A stretch of 34,251 nt of DNA from Spirochaetaceae bacterium (GTDB lineage: Bacteria; Spirochaetota; Spirochaetia; Treponematales; Breznakiellaceae). Position numbers and translations under genes: made by a program. Under the pieces are notes generated by a model, which saw only the letters and a program-made list of their open reading frames with translations, searched no databases and had not been told where the DNA came from. Location of the stretch: contig JAITXS010000195.1 in NCBI GenBank assembly GCA_031284645.1, forward strand, positions 1-34,251, given 5' to 3'. Shown in pieces: positions 6,720 to 17,930 of the stretch (within the stretch, counting starts at the first letter, position 1; each line of letters begins with the position of its first letter).

Positions 6720-7988
6720 TCACGATATCTTAAATTCAGCTACTTTTTCCGTTTCCACTTTATGTTCTCTGGCTTCCGTAATTTTTTGTCCGATTTTACG
6801 AATAGTCCCCCCGGCCGTGTGAAGATAGCCTATCGTGGTTTTGAGATCGTAGTGCCCCAGCAACTCCTGTATGTGCCTGAGCGGGATGCCCTTTTCTTCC
6901 AATATCGAGGCAAGCGAGTGCCGGGAGCTATGAGGCACAATATTCCTGCCCCCCAGCTCAATCCCGGCCTGCCCGATCCAGAGCCGTAGATTGCGGCTTA
7001 TCCATGAAGAACTGGGCAGCTTTCCGGACTTTCGGCAGAAAATGAATTCCTGTTTGCCGTTAATTTCCCAAAGTTTTTTTATTGCTTCCTGAAGAATGGG
7101 ATCAAAAGGCGCGTCCCTATCCCGTTTACTCTTTGTGGGGCCCAATATCATCTTCTTTTTCTTGCTATAACACTGCCATGCGTTCTTCACTCTGATTTTT
7201 GGAGTATGCCAATCCAGACACTCGGGCCTGAGAGCGAAAATTTCCGCCATGCGAAGCCCGGAGAGGAACATGGCCGCGCATACCGCCAGATCGAAGGTAG
7301 TTTTTAGAACCCCGGGACCGAATAGCTTGACAACTTCATCTTCCGTCAGGGCATCCCTGGTTTTGCTTGTATAGCTTGGCGGATCTATGCACTGAAAAGG
7401 ATTTATCCATCCGCGGTTATTCCGATGGTAATTTTTGAAAGCCATCCGTACAAAAACAAGTACCCCAAAAAAAGCCCGTGTTCCGCCCATCTGCCGGCCG
7501 TCTGCCAGCTTTTTCACGGATATCCGGGAAGTAAATTCCAGAACATCTTCTTCTTCCACCTCGGCCATTTTCAATTCCGTAAAAGGATCTCCCTTGATAT
7601 GCAAATCGAAAAAACACCGGTAGTTTTCAATTGTACCGATGGAATAGGGCCTGTTTCTGGAGACGTTAATCCCGGTCCGGGGGCTGGTATCCATAACGGT
7701 GAATTTTTCCAGCCATCCGCCCACGGTAATATCCTCTGTTTTGATGCGCCGGGCACCGCCTTCGGCCAGTTTCTTTTTAAGGAAGGCAATCAAGGCCTGG
7801 GCGTTAGCCTTGGCCTCGGACTTTGACTGGGGATTTCGGTAGTTGAAAAGCTCATCGGGTAAGGTTGTGAAGCTTCGCCGCCGCCACTCAGCACAAACGC
7901 GCTGCGGGAGGCCGCAAGTGGAATTGAGGGTAAACTGGAAATTCTTTCCACGTTTATGGACAATGATCGGTTCGGCAATTCTAGCCAT
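6720..7988 (-). CDS. int: Tyrosine recombinase / phage-type integrase
   Basis: Catalytic patterns ...LSGLRMAEIFAL..., HSSRHSLASILEEKGIPLRHIQELLGHYDLKTTIGYLH. ATG at 7988 after a caaggagat ribosome-binding site. Confidence 0.93.
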   Translation of the reverse strand: MARIAEPIIVHKRGKNFQFTLNSTCGLPQRVCAEWRRRSFTTLPDELFNYRNPQSKSEAKANAQALIAFLKKKLAEGGARRIKTEDITVGGWLEKFTVMDTSPRTGINVSRNRPYSIGTIENYRCFFDLHIKGDPFTELKMAEVEEEDVLEFTSRISVKKLADGRQMGGTRAFFGVLVFVRMAFKNYHRNNRGWINPFQCIDPPSYTSKTRDALTEDEVVKLFGPGVLKTTFDLAVCAAMFLSGLRMAEIFALRPECLDWHTPKIRVKNAWQCYSKKKKMILGPTKSKRDRDAPFDPILQEAIKKLWEINGKQEFIFCRKSGKLPSSSWISRNLRLWIGQAGIELGGRNIVPHSSRHSLASILEEKGIPLRHIQELLGHYDLKTTIGYLHTAGGTIRKIGQKITEAREHKVETEKVAEFKIS

Positions 7989-8108
7989 AGCGTTATCTCC
8001 TTGAGGAAATAATTCCTGCACAATTCATGCACAGTCGCTACGAATCTAGAAATACCAAAAAAACACCTGTTCATTCAATTCCTTGCAACGCAAGGAATTA
8101 ACTCACTT

Positions 8109-8190
8109 TGGGGAGTGAAGGATTCGAACCTACGAAGGCGTAGCCAGCAGATTTACAGTCTGTCCCCTTTGACCGCTCGGGAAACTCCCC
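8109..8190 (-). tRNA. tRNA-Tyr (GTA)
   Basis: GGGGAGT...CAGACTGTAAATCTG...GGTTCGAATCC...ACTCCCCA; 7-bp acceptor stem, long variable arm, anticodon GTA. Confidence 0.95.
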
Positions 8191-8223
8191 TCGAATTAAA
8201 AAAGCTTCGCAACGCTTCCCTTA

Positions 8224-8296
8224 AGCCGCCTCCCGGAATCGAACCGGAGACCTCATGATTACAAGTCAAGTGCTCTACCAGCTGAGCTAAGGCGGC
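8224..8296 (-). tRNA. tRNA-Thr (TGT)
   Basis: GCCGCCTTAGCTCAGCTGGTAGAGCACTTGACTTGTAATCATGAGGTCTCCGGTTCGATTCCGGGAGGCGGC; anticodon TGT. Confidence 0.95.
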
Positions 8297-8385
8297 GCGT
8301 CCGCTTTTTGATATTCTAGGATGGTTCACTCATTTTTGTCAAGCGGCCCAAAAGTTACATTTTAAAATGAGGCACTGCGGGCGCC

Positions 8386-8414
8386 TTGTCAAGATTTAAA
8401 AAAAAGTTTATATT
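8386..8414 (+). promoter_or_regulatory. Sigma70-type promoter for groEL
   Basis: TTGTCA (8386..8391), 17 bp, TATATT (8409..8414). Confidence 0.6.
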
Positions 8415-8457
8415 GTATTCAAATCGCCATGCAGGCGAATAATTAAAAATTATTTAA

Positions 8458-10161
<1,704 letters not shown>

Positions 10162-10172
10162 AAGGTAAAGAT

Positions 10173-10234
10173 AAGGAGTTTGTTTTGGAGGGGGGTCCTC
10201 CCACCCCCTCCAAGAAGCAACAAACTCCTTTTTT
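10173..10234 (+). terminator. Strong rho-independent terminator after groEL
   Basis: AAGGAGTTTGTT (10173..10184) pairs with AACAAACTCCTT (10219..10230), inner TTGGAGGGGG/CCCCCTCCAA, then a T-run. Confidence 0.85.
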
Positions 10235-10289
10235 ACTGCCCCTTGCGGGGCAATATAGTCGAAACCAATCGATCATATCCTGAAAATAG

Positions 10290-10841
10290 GTGAAAAAGGT
10301 ATCTGTAGTGCGCCTTGATGAGTCAGTTCAGCGAATACTGGGTATTGATCCCGGATTGGCGGCGTCAGGCTGGGGTGTGGTGGAACAAAAAGAAAGCCGT
10401 GTGTCTTATGTCGCGCACGGTTGTATTGAAACCACTTCCGGACAAAATCATGCCGAGCGATTGCTTGCTATTTACAAAGAAATAAAATCAGTTATCAAAA
10501 AATGGAAGCCTGAAACAGGAGCGATCGAGTCGCTTTACTTTGCACGTAATGCAAAAAGCGCAATGCCTGTTGCCGAAGCAAGCGGTGTCCTCCGCATGGC
10601 GATAGCGGAAGCGGGCATTCCCGTTTATGAATACAATCCAAATGAAATTAAAAAGGCAATAACCGGAGTCGCACGGGCGGAAAAATCTCAAGTGCAGGAA
10701 ATGACGCGCCTTATCCTTGGTTTGGAAAAAATCCCTTGTCCTGATCACAGTGCCGATGCACTTGGGGCGGCAATCTGCTGTGCACATAGCAATTTGTACC
10801 AGGAAGGCAAGGTGAATGTAAAACGTAAAACAAAGAAATAG
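10290..10841 (+). CDS. ruvC: Crossover junction endodeoxyribonuclease RuvC
   Basis: RILGIDPGLAASGWGVVE...IESLYFARNAKSAMPVAEASGVL...HSADALGAAICCAHS; GTG start. Confidence 0.95.
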   Translation: MKKVSVVRLDESVQRILGIDPGLAASGWGVVEQKESRVSYVAHGCIETTSGQNHAERLLAIYKEIKSVIKKWKPETGAIESLYFARNAKSAMPVAEASGVLRMAIAEAGIPVYEYNPNEIKKAITGVARAEKSQVQEMTRLILGLEKIPCPDHSADALGAAICCAHSNLYQEGKVNVKRKTKK

Positions 10842-10914
10842 AAATATGATTCAATATATGATTTAATGTTTCGTATGATGATATCTAAAATGTATTAGAG
10901 GAGGAGATTTAAAA

Positions 10915-13521
10915 ATGAATTTGGAGAAATTGACGATAAAGGCCCAGGAGGCGCTGAACGAAGCGCAGTCCCTGGCACAAAAAAACGACAATCCGCAGAT
11001 AGAAAACGAGCATATGCTGCTTGCCCTCTTGCAGCAAAAAGACGGGCTTATTTCCCCGATCATTACGCGTGTCGGGGTAAGCCCCTCGTTGATCGAAAAA
11101 GAATGTGCCGATATTCTGTCTGCTGCGGTGAAAGTCCACGGAGAAGCGGCGCAGATTTCCGTTTCAAGTGCTCTTTCAAAAACAATCGCCAAAGCAGAGG
11201 CTGAAGCGGGGGCTTTAAAAGATGATTTTGTGTCAACAGAACATCTGCTTCTCGCCCTTGCCGAAAGTGAGGGGAAAACCGGAGAACTTTTACGAAAAGC
11301 GGGACTTGCTAAAAGTGCGATTCTTGCCGCTCTCAAAGCCATACGGGGTAATGTCCGGGTAAGCGATCAGAATCCTGAGGCAAAGTATCAGGTGCTTGAT
11401 AAATACTGCCGTGATTTAACATCGCTTGCCAGACAGGAAAAGATTGATCCGGTAATTGGGCGGGATGAGGAAATCCGCCGTGTCATGCAGGTTCTTTCCC
11501 GCAGGACAAAAAACAATCCGGTTATTATAGGAGAACCCGGTGTTGGGAAAACAGCCATTGTCGAAGGGCTTGCCCGCCGTATTGTTTCCGGCGATGTGCC
11601 GGAAGGTCTTAAAGGAAAGATTCTCCTTGCCCTTGATCTTGGCGCTTTGGTTGCCGGCGCAAAATTTCGGGGAGAATTCGAGGAACGATTAAAAGCAGTA
11701 ATCCACGAAGTACAGGCGGCGGATGGTAATATTATTCTTTTTATTGATGAGCTTCACACCCTGGTCGGTGCCGGAGCCGCGGAAGGCGCGACAGACGCAT
11801 CCAATCTTTTAAAACCCGCTCTTGCCCGCGGCGAGCTTCGCTGTATCGGCGCAACGACTCTTGACGAGTACCGGAAGTATATAGAAAAGGACGCCGCTTT
11901 GGAACGGCGTTTCCAGCAGGTCTACGCATCCGAGCCTTCTGTTGAGGATACCATCGCAATTTTACGCGGCCTTAAGGAGCGTTACGAAGTTCATCACGGA
12001 GTGCGTATTAAAGACGAAGCTTTGGTTGCCGCTGCTATGCTCTCCAACCGCTACATTACCAGCCGCTTTCTGCCGGACAAAGCGATTGATCTTGTTGATG
12101 AGGCGGCAAGTCAGCTCAAAATGGAACTTGACAGCCGTCCGACCGAGCTTGATAAGCTTGAACGGCGACTATTGCAGCTTTCAATTGAAAGGCAGGCACT
12201 CTCCAAAGAAGATGATAAAGTCTCAAAAGAGCGTTTGGAGAAACTCGAAGAAGAAATTGCCAATATCGGTGCCAAGCGTGATGCGATGAAAGCACGTTGG
12301 GAAAATGAAAAGGCGGAAATTGCCCAAATCCGTGCGATCAAACAGAAAATCGAAGAGTTGAACATTGAGCAAAACCGCTGGGAACGGGAGGGTAATCTTT
12401 CAAAAGCAGCGGAACTCCGCTACGGGCTTATTCCTGAAGCGCAAAAAAAACTTGAGGAACTAAGCCAAATAATCGATGCAAAACACGCGGCGACAACACA
12501 CACAGGCGGCGGGCAGATATCTCTGCTCCGCGAAGAGGTTAGCGAGGAAGATATAGCTAAAGTCGTCTCTGTGTGGACAGGCATTCCTGTTGCAAAGATG
12601 TTAAGCGGTGAATCACGGAAATACCTGGACTTGGAAAAAGCGCTGGAAAAGCGTGTTATCGGTCAGGAAGCGGCTTTGCTTGCTGTCTCCGATGCGATCA
12701 GGCGGAACAGGGCAGGACTTTCAGACTCAGCCCGGCCGCTGGGATCTTTTCTCTTTCTCGGGCCGACCGGCGTGGGGAAAACAGAGCTTGCCCGTACGCT
12801 CGCGGACTTTCTTTTTAACGATGAAAAAGCGCTTACCCGTATTGATATGAGTGAATACGGTGAAAAACATTCGGTAAGCCGTCTTATCGGCGCGCCTCCG
12901 GGCTATGTCGGCTATGAGCAGGGCGGGCAACTTACCGAAGCGGTTCGCCGCAGACCCTACAGCGTACTCCTTTTTGATGAAATTGAGAAAGCGCACAGCG
13001 AAGTCTTTAACGTCTTCCTTCAGATTTTGGATGACGGACGACTGACAGACGGGCAGGGAAGGATTGTTGACTTTAAAAATACTATCATCATTTTAACAAG
13101 CAATCTTGGTTCTGATATTATTCTTGAGGCAAAGAAGGATGATGAGATCAAGCAGACAATACAAGAAATGTTAAAACAGTACTTTCGTCCTGAATTCCTT
13201 AACAGGATTGACGAGATCATTATTTTTAATCGTCTTGGCAAAAATGAAATCGGGAAGATCGTACTGGTTCAGCTTGAACGCTTAAAAAGGCGCCTTGCGG
13301 ATAGAAAAATCAAGCTTGATCTTTCGCAGAATGTCATTGATTTTCTCGCAGAACGCGGCTATGATCCCCTTTTCGGGGCTCGCCCTTTAAAGAGAACGAT
13401 TCAAAGCGAACTTGAAAATCCCTTGGCCAAGGCCATTATCGCCGGAGATATTCTCGAAGGCAATACGGTCCGTGTGGATATTGACCACGATAAACTCAAT
13501 TTCAAAGTAGAGCGTATCTAG
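10915..13521 (+). CDS. clpB: ATP-dependent chaperone ClpB
   Basis: 868 aa; Clp N domain, two AAA+ modules ([30 protein letters not shown]), middle coiled-coil domain. Confidence 0.97.
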   Translation: MNLEKLTIKAQEALNEAQSLAQKNDNPQIENEHMLLALLQQKDGLISPIITRVGVSPSLIEKECADILSAAVKVHGEAAQISVSSALSKTIAKAEAEAGALKDDFVSTEHLLLALAESEGKTGELLRKAGLAKSAILAALKAIRGNVRVSDQNPEAKYQVLDKYCRDLTSLARQEKIDPVIGRDEEIRRVMQVLSRRTKNNPVIIGEPGVGKTAIVEGLARRIVSGDVPEGLKGKILLALDLGALVAGAKFRGEFEERLKAVIHEVQAADGNIILFIDELHTLVGAGAAEGATDASNLLKPALARGELRCIGATTLDEYRKYIEKDAALERRFQQVYASEPSVEDTIAILRGLKERYEVHHGVRIKDEALVAAAMLSNRYITSRFLPDKAIDLVDEAASQLKMELDSRPTELDKLERRLLQLSIERQALSKEDDKVSKERLEKLEEEIANIGAKRDAMKARWENEKAEIAQIRAIKQKIEELNIEQNRWEREGNLSKAAELRYGLIPEAQKKLEELSQIIDAKHAATTHTGGGQISLLREEVSEEDIAKVVSVWTGIPVAKMLSGESRKYLDLEKALEKRVIGQEAALLAVSDAIRRNRAGLSDSARPLGSFLFLGPTGVGKTELARTLADFLFNDEKALTRIDMSEYGEKHSVSRLIGAPPGYVGYEQGGQLTEAVRRRPYSVLLFDEIEKAHSEVFNVFLQILDDGRLTDGQGRIVDFKNTIIILTSNLGSDIILEAKKDDEIKQTIQEMLKQYFRPEFLNRIDEIIIFNRLGKNEIGKIVLVQLERLKRRLADRKIKLDLSQNVIDFLAERGYDPLFGARPLKRTIQSELENPLAKAIIAGDILEGNTVRVDIDHDKLNFKVERI

Positions 13522-13619
13522 GGTTTGGGGTAAAGGGTATTGGGTATGGGGTAGAGTAATATCAGACATACTCTACCCTAAACCCATAACCCTATTACCC
13601 TTTCCCTTGGGTTATAGGG

Positions 13620-13671
13620 ATAGATTTTACCAGAAAGTTACTACCCAATACCCAAGCCCCTACTACCCTTC
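13620..13671. repeat. 52-bp direct repeat, copy 1, inside a GGGTA/TACCC-rich intergenic segment
   Basis: atagattttaccagaaagttactacccaatacccaagcccctactacccttc; identical to 16466..16517. Confidence 0.9.
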
Positions 13672-14001
13672 CTCGAGGGTATGGAGTAGAGGAATCGCGG
13701 GAGTGGCCCATACCCTACGGGTCTGCAATTTCTCCTTGTTGACCACAAGATGATATTCGTAATAAGCTAAACATAGGGGAAACAGGTGAAAGAGATGGTG
13801 TTGAATTTAGAACGAGATCAATCTCCAACATATTATTCAAACAAGAAAATTTTTGTAAATAAACATACCCCCCCCATGCAAATAACAAATTAAACAACAA
13901 AAATTCTGCTTTAAATCCAAGTAATACTGCCAAAGGTCAAATATCTTATGCAAGACTTGTTTCAAAAAACACTATTTTAGATAAATTCAAAGGAGTATTT
14001 T

Positions 14002-14433
14002 ATGAAAAAATTATCTTTCGCGCTTATCGTGTATTTGTCAGTGCTTGCAGCTTGTTCTACTCCGTCAAGCAGTCCGGCGTTAAAAGTCGATTCTACTTTA
14101 GTGGGGAACTGGTATACATGGCCTGCCGGAGCAGAGCCTTCAACCACGATCAGCTTCAGTTTTACCGATGAGACTATGTGGATAAACGGATTAACATCAA
14201 GGGTATATACGGCAAACAATGAAGTAAAATTCGAAGCAAATAATCAAACACTTTTCAAATACAGGATATTACAGCCTTCTGAATGGCAAGCGACATTGGA
14301 CGCCTATACAGCTGCAAATAATGAAGTCGGGATATATTATACCGTTTCAAAGCAGAACTGGTGTCGTGATCACGGCGCTATAGAATTGACCGATAATGTA
14401 ACACAAGTAAAAGTCCAGTTATTCAGACGATAA
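14002..14433 (+). CDS. Putative lipoprotein
   Basis: 143 aa; MKKLSFALIVYLSVLAACSTPSSS with lipobox LAAC; aaaggag ribosome-binding site. Confidence 0.75.
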   Translation: MKKLSFALIVYLSVLAACSTPSSSPALKVDSTLVGNWYTWPAGAEPSTTISFSFTDETMWINGLTSRVYTANNEVKFEANNQTLFKYRILQPSEWQATLDAYTAANNEVGIYYTVSKQNWCRDHGAIELTDNVTQVKVQLFRR

Positions 14434-14689
14434 AAACGTTGTTTCACCGTGATCTTGGGTAGTTCTTCATGGCTGCCCTCTTCATTTTGTCTGGGCTTGC
14501 GGGTTGCTGTGAATCCTCTTCATACGGGGAAGAAAAAGAAACCGGCCCTAAACGGCGTTTTACTGCCGCCTTTAACCGGACTATATGTTTACCATCCTCT
14601 TCGGAAAGTAAATGCAGGAGCTCTGAAGAAAAATATCACCGTGCCTTGTTATTTATTAAATTATATGATACTTTTACTGGAAAGAGTTG

Positions 14690-15621
14690 TTATGGGTAGA
14701 ATCTTAGATAAGTATTCCGAAAATGCAGAGGCAATTATTAATAATGGTTCGTGTTATGATTTTGTAAAAACTATACCGGATAAATCGGTAAAATTGGTTA
14801 TAACTTCACCACCATATAATCTTGGAAAAAAATATGAGAAAAAATCAAGCCTTAAGGAATATTATAATAAACAAGAGGAAATAATAGACGAGTGTATTAG
14901 AACGCTCTCTGATGATGGGAGCATATGTTGGCAAATTGGAAATTTTGTAGAAAATTCAGAAATAGTCCCCTTGGATATTTTTTTATATCCCATATTTCAA
15001 AAACATAATTTAAAATTACGGAATAGAATAGTATGGGAATTTGGCCACGGCCTACATGCGTCAAAACGTTTTTCCGGGCGATATGAGACTATTTTATGGT
15101 TTACGAAAAATGGTAAGTATACATTTAATTTAGATTCTGTCAGGATACCTCAAAAGTATCCCAATAAAAAATATTTTAAGGGGCCTCGAATTGGGAAACT
15201 TTCCTGTAATCCTTTGGGGAAAAATCCAAGTGATATATGGGACATTCCCAATGTAAAAAATAACCATGTTGAAAAAACCATTCATCCGTGTCAATTTCCA
15301 ATAGAATTAGTTGAAAGGCTAATTCTTGCATTAACAAATGAAAGCGATCTCGTTTTTGATCCTTTTTTGGGAGTTGGTTCAACAATAGCAGCTGCGGTTA
15401 AAAACAAACGCAGAGGAATGGGTTGTGAAATATTTGAAGAATATTGTGACATCGCTAAAGAAAGGACAAAGTTAGCTATGAACGGAAAATTAAAAACTCG
15501 CCCTATGAATAAGCCAATTTATGATCCTAAGAATCCAAAAATTAATCTGGAATATGAAGAAAATAAAGAGCGCCAATTAATTCTTCTCAATAAAGCTCCA
15601 GCTTATGGAATAGCAAAATGA
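14690..15621 (+). CDS. Beta-class (TSPPY) type II DNA methyltransferase, probable N4-cytosine or N6-adenine
   Basis: LVITSPPYNLGKKY precedes FDPFLGVGSTIAAAVKNKRRGMGCE, the beta-class motif order. Start at 14690 (ATGGGTAGAATC) after ggaaagag; the upstream part of the track ORF has unnatural composition. Confidence 0.88.
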
Positions 15622-16229
15622 AAATAGTTGAAAAGTATTCGCATTTAAATGGCCTTGAATTCCTATTGGTTCATAAACCGGAATTATGGGCAGAAATTGA
15701 AAAAGTAATAAAAACTGTTGACGGCGAAAAATGTAAAACTAAAATCTCCAAAGAGCAAAGAATGAAAGGGAAATTATTGTATAGTCCTGATGATATGAAT
15801 AAGGCGTTTAAAGCAGAGTTATCAAAATATCATTGGGAAGAAAGTAGAGTTAATTATTGGGTTACAAAGAATGAAAAATTGATTAGAAAAACATTAGCAA
15901 TGCCGCCTGATATTCAAAAACAAGAAATTGAATCTCAAGGAGAAATAGCCATAAGAAGTTATAATCAAACTGACTTTGTGAAAAATCGTGTTGCGATTGA
16001 AGTTCAATTCGGTAAATATTCTTTTGTTGCATATGATCTTTTTGTAAAGCACTTAGCGTTTTATATTGGTGATCATATTGATGTAGGAATTGAAATATTA
16101 CCAATGAAAACATTGCAATCACAAATGAGTTCAGGGCCATCATACTATGAAGGGGAATTATATAATGTCGTCCGGCAGGGTAGGGGCGTTCCTGCTGTTC
16201 CTCTTGTAATTATTGGAATTGAACCATAG
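15618..16229 (+). CDS. BglII-like type II restriction endonuclease
   Basis: YNQTDFVKNRVAIEVQFGKYSFVAYDLFVKHLAFYIGDHIDVGIEILP has D-x8-E-x-Q spacing like the BglII catalytic residues. It overlaps the methyltransferase by 4 bp (ATGA). Confidence 0.8.
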   Translation: MKIVEKYSHLNGLEFLLVHKPELWAEIEKVIKTVDGEKCKTKISKEQRMKGKLLYSPDDMNKAFKAELSKYHWEESRVNYWVTKNEKLIRKTLAMPPDIQKQEIESQGEIAIRSYNQTDFVKNRVAIEVQFGKYSFVAYDLFVKHLAFYIGDHIDVGIEILPMKTLQSQMSSGPSYYEGELYNVVRQGRGVPAVPLVIIGIEP

Positions 16230-16465
16230 ATTACGTAACAATTTTTTTATAAATATATTGCCCGTAAAATAGTTTATTAGCATATGAAATCTTTAATTCG
16301 TTGCACGCCACCACCCTTGGGTACCGGTGGGCGCATTGTGATCCAATTTATAGCCTAACATGACTGTACGCGCTTCGGCGCTTTGCTCTCCGTGATTTTC
16401 CGCAGGACTGGGTCGGGTTTTATCAGCCACTCCACACCCCAAAGTAGGGTAATTGGGTAAAGGGT

Positions 16466-16517
16466 ATAGATTTTACCAGAAAGTTACTACCCAATACCCA
16501 AGCCCCTACTACCCTTC
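16466..16517. repeat. 52-bp direct repeat, copy 2
   Basis: Identical to 13620..13671, same orientation. Confidence 0.9.
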
Positions 16518-16634
16518 TTTTGGGTACAGTTCTTATCAGTAATCCTGTACCATACCCAATTCCCCTGACCTTTTGCTTCGGGTCTCTTACCCTAAATATC
16601 TTACTTTTTTCAGCTCTTTTTCTCCATAATCCGC

Positions 16635-16663
16635 TTGACTGTTTTTAAAAGATTGATTATTAT
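16635..16663 (+). promoter_or_regulatory. Promoter of the TetR/efflux operon
   Basis: TTGACT (16635..16640), 17 bp, TATTAT (16658..16663), followed by gttaacgaacggtcggaaac, a TetR-like half-palindrome next to the ATG. Confidence 0.7.
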
Positions 16664-16683
16664 GTTAACGAACGGTCGGAAAC

Positions 16684-17898
16684 ATGACAAACGATGAAAT
16701 TATAAAAACAACTTTTCGGGTTTGGGGAGAATCCCTGTATCAATCCACAAGTTTAAGCGATGTGGCGTCGGCGCTTGGAGTTACCAAGCCCGCGCTTTAT
16801 CGTCATTTTAAAAATAAAGACCTGCTTCTCGGGGCAATGTACAGCTCGTTTTATGATCGTTTTGCCGAATTTATACGTGCCGATTATGAATTTTGTCTTA
16901 AATGCAATGATGAAATCGAAAAAGAACTGCGGATTGCGCGGGTTATCGCAGAATATTTGGCGCGTAACAGGGAGGATTTCCTTTTCGGTGTGATACTGGT
17001 TCACGGCAATCAGGAAACCGGGTTTAATTTCTTAAAACAGTTGCAAAAACGGGGAGTGGATATGCTTAAAGTGTTTCCCCAAAGTTCTGAATCAGCTATT
17101 CATCCCCCGGATTTTCAGCTTGTTTTGACAACGGTCTACTTTATGCTTGCTGCTTTTCATAAAAATAGAGCGAAAAACAACGTAACGTCTCTTGGGGATG
17201 AGATTCTTTCTGTCTTTGTCGATCAGGTTGAAGAACGGATTTGCACAGGACTTGCCCTTCCGGCGGAAAAAATTAACGCCCTTGACTATGAGTCCCTTGA
17301 AAAAGCAGTCGTTTTTTCGCCGTGTACTTGTACGGGTAATGAAACCAATAAAATCATAGAAGCGGTTATCGGCGCACTTGCCGAGGCGGGCCCCTGGAAA
17401 TTTTCAATGGAGATGGTGGCAAAACGTTCGGGGCTTTCAAAAAGCAGTCTCTACTCTCATTTTGAAAGTAAAGAGGAAATGTTAAAGGAAGCGCTCTATG
17501 GCGAAATCGGGAGGGTCACTTCTTACGCGGAACATTGTTCTCTTTTGTCAAAACAGCCTGAAGAACAGCTCTACCTGACGCTTATTGGTATTGTCGCGTA
17601 TCTTCGAAAAAAAAGTGAAGTCCTGTTAATCTTTGACCGTTTTCGAACACGCCGTCCGGTGTTCAAAACGGATAAATGCGGGAAGGGAAAGTTTACTGCG
17701 CAAATCCACCGGACTTTTTCGCAGATTAAAAACGCGGACGGAACTTTGATGATAAGCGAGCGCAATACTGAGTGGATTTTATTTTTAATTGTAAATCTCT
17801 TGCAGCGCCGTCAAGCGGGGATGAGTTACGCGGATATTCCGAATGAAAGTTTCAGAATGCTTTTCCGGTTTATAGCGCGCGGACTCAAGAATATGTAA
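16684..17898 (+). CDS. Tandem (double-domain) TetR/AcrR-family regulator
   Basis: 404 aa with two TetR_N HTHs: LSDVASALGVTKPALYRHFKNKDLLLGAMY and FSMEMVAKRSGLSKSSLYSHFESKEEMLKEALY. Confidence 0.9.
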   Translation: MTNDEIIKTTFRVWGESLYQSTSLSDVASALGVTKPALYRHFKNKDLLLGAMYSSFYDRFAEFIRADYEFCLKCNDEIEKELRIARVIAEYLARNREDFLFGVILVHGNQETGFNFLKQLQKRGVDMLKVFPQSSESAIHPPDFQLVLTTVYFMLAAFHKNRAKNNVTSLGDEILSVFVDQVEERICTGLALPAEKINALDYESLEKAVVFSPCTCTGNETNKIIEAVIGALAEAGPWKFSMEMVAKRSGLSKSSLYSHFESKEEMLKEALYGEIGRVTSYAEHCSLLSKQPEEQLYLTLIGIVAYLRKKSEVLLIFDRFRTRRPVFKTDKCGKGKFTAQIHRTFSQIKNADGTLMISERNTEWILFLIVNLLQRRQAGMSYADIPNESFRMLFRFIARGLKNM

Positions 17899-17930
17899 CT
17901 AATGTAACAAAATAGAGGTTAATTATAGGT

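Larger units (their letters stand above)
1..8109. mobile_element. Integrated mobile element (prophage or ICE-like), int-proximal end; left boundary lies outside the window
   Basis: Tyrosine recombinase (6720..7988) directly beside the 3' end of tRNA-Tyr, followed by XRE, excisionase-like HTH, RusA, DUF932, DUF4942 methyltransferase and small unknown ORFs. No phage structural genes are visible in this part. Confidence 0.8.

Noticed and set aside
16340-16400. Integron attC-like site (GCCTAAC followed by GCGC-TTCG-GCGC hairpin)
   Set aside because: No matching GTTRRRY partner at the expected spacing and no integron integrase in the window; a single 7-mer is not evidence.
16295-16440. Short minus-strand ORF (TLGCGVADKTRPSPAENHGEQSAEARTVMLGYKLDHNAPTGTQGWWRATN)
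   Set aside because: Coherent-looking peptide but no clear start or ribosome-binding site and no recognised family; may be a remnant, not reported as a gene.
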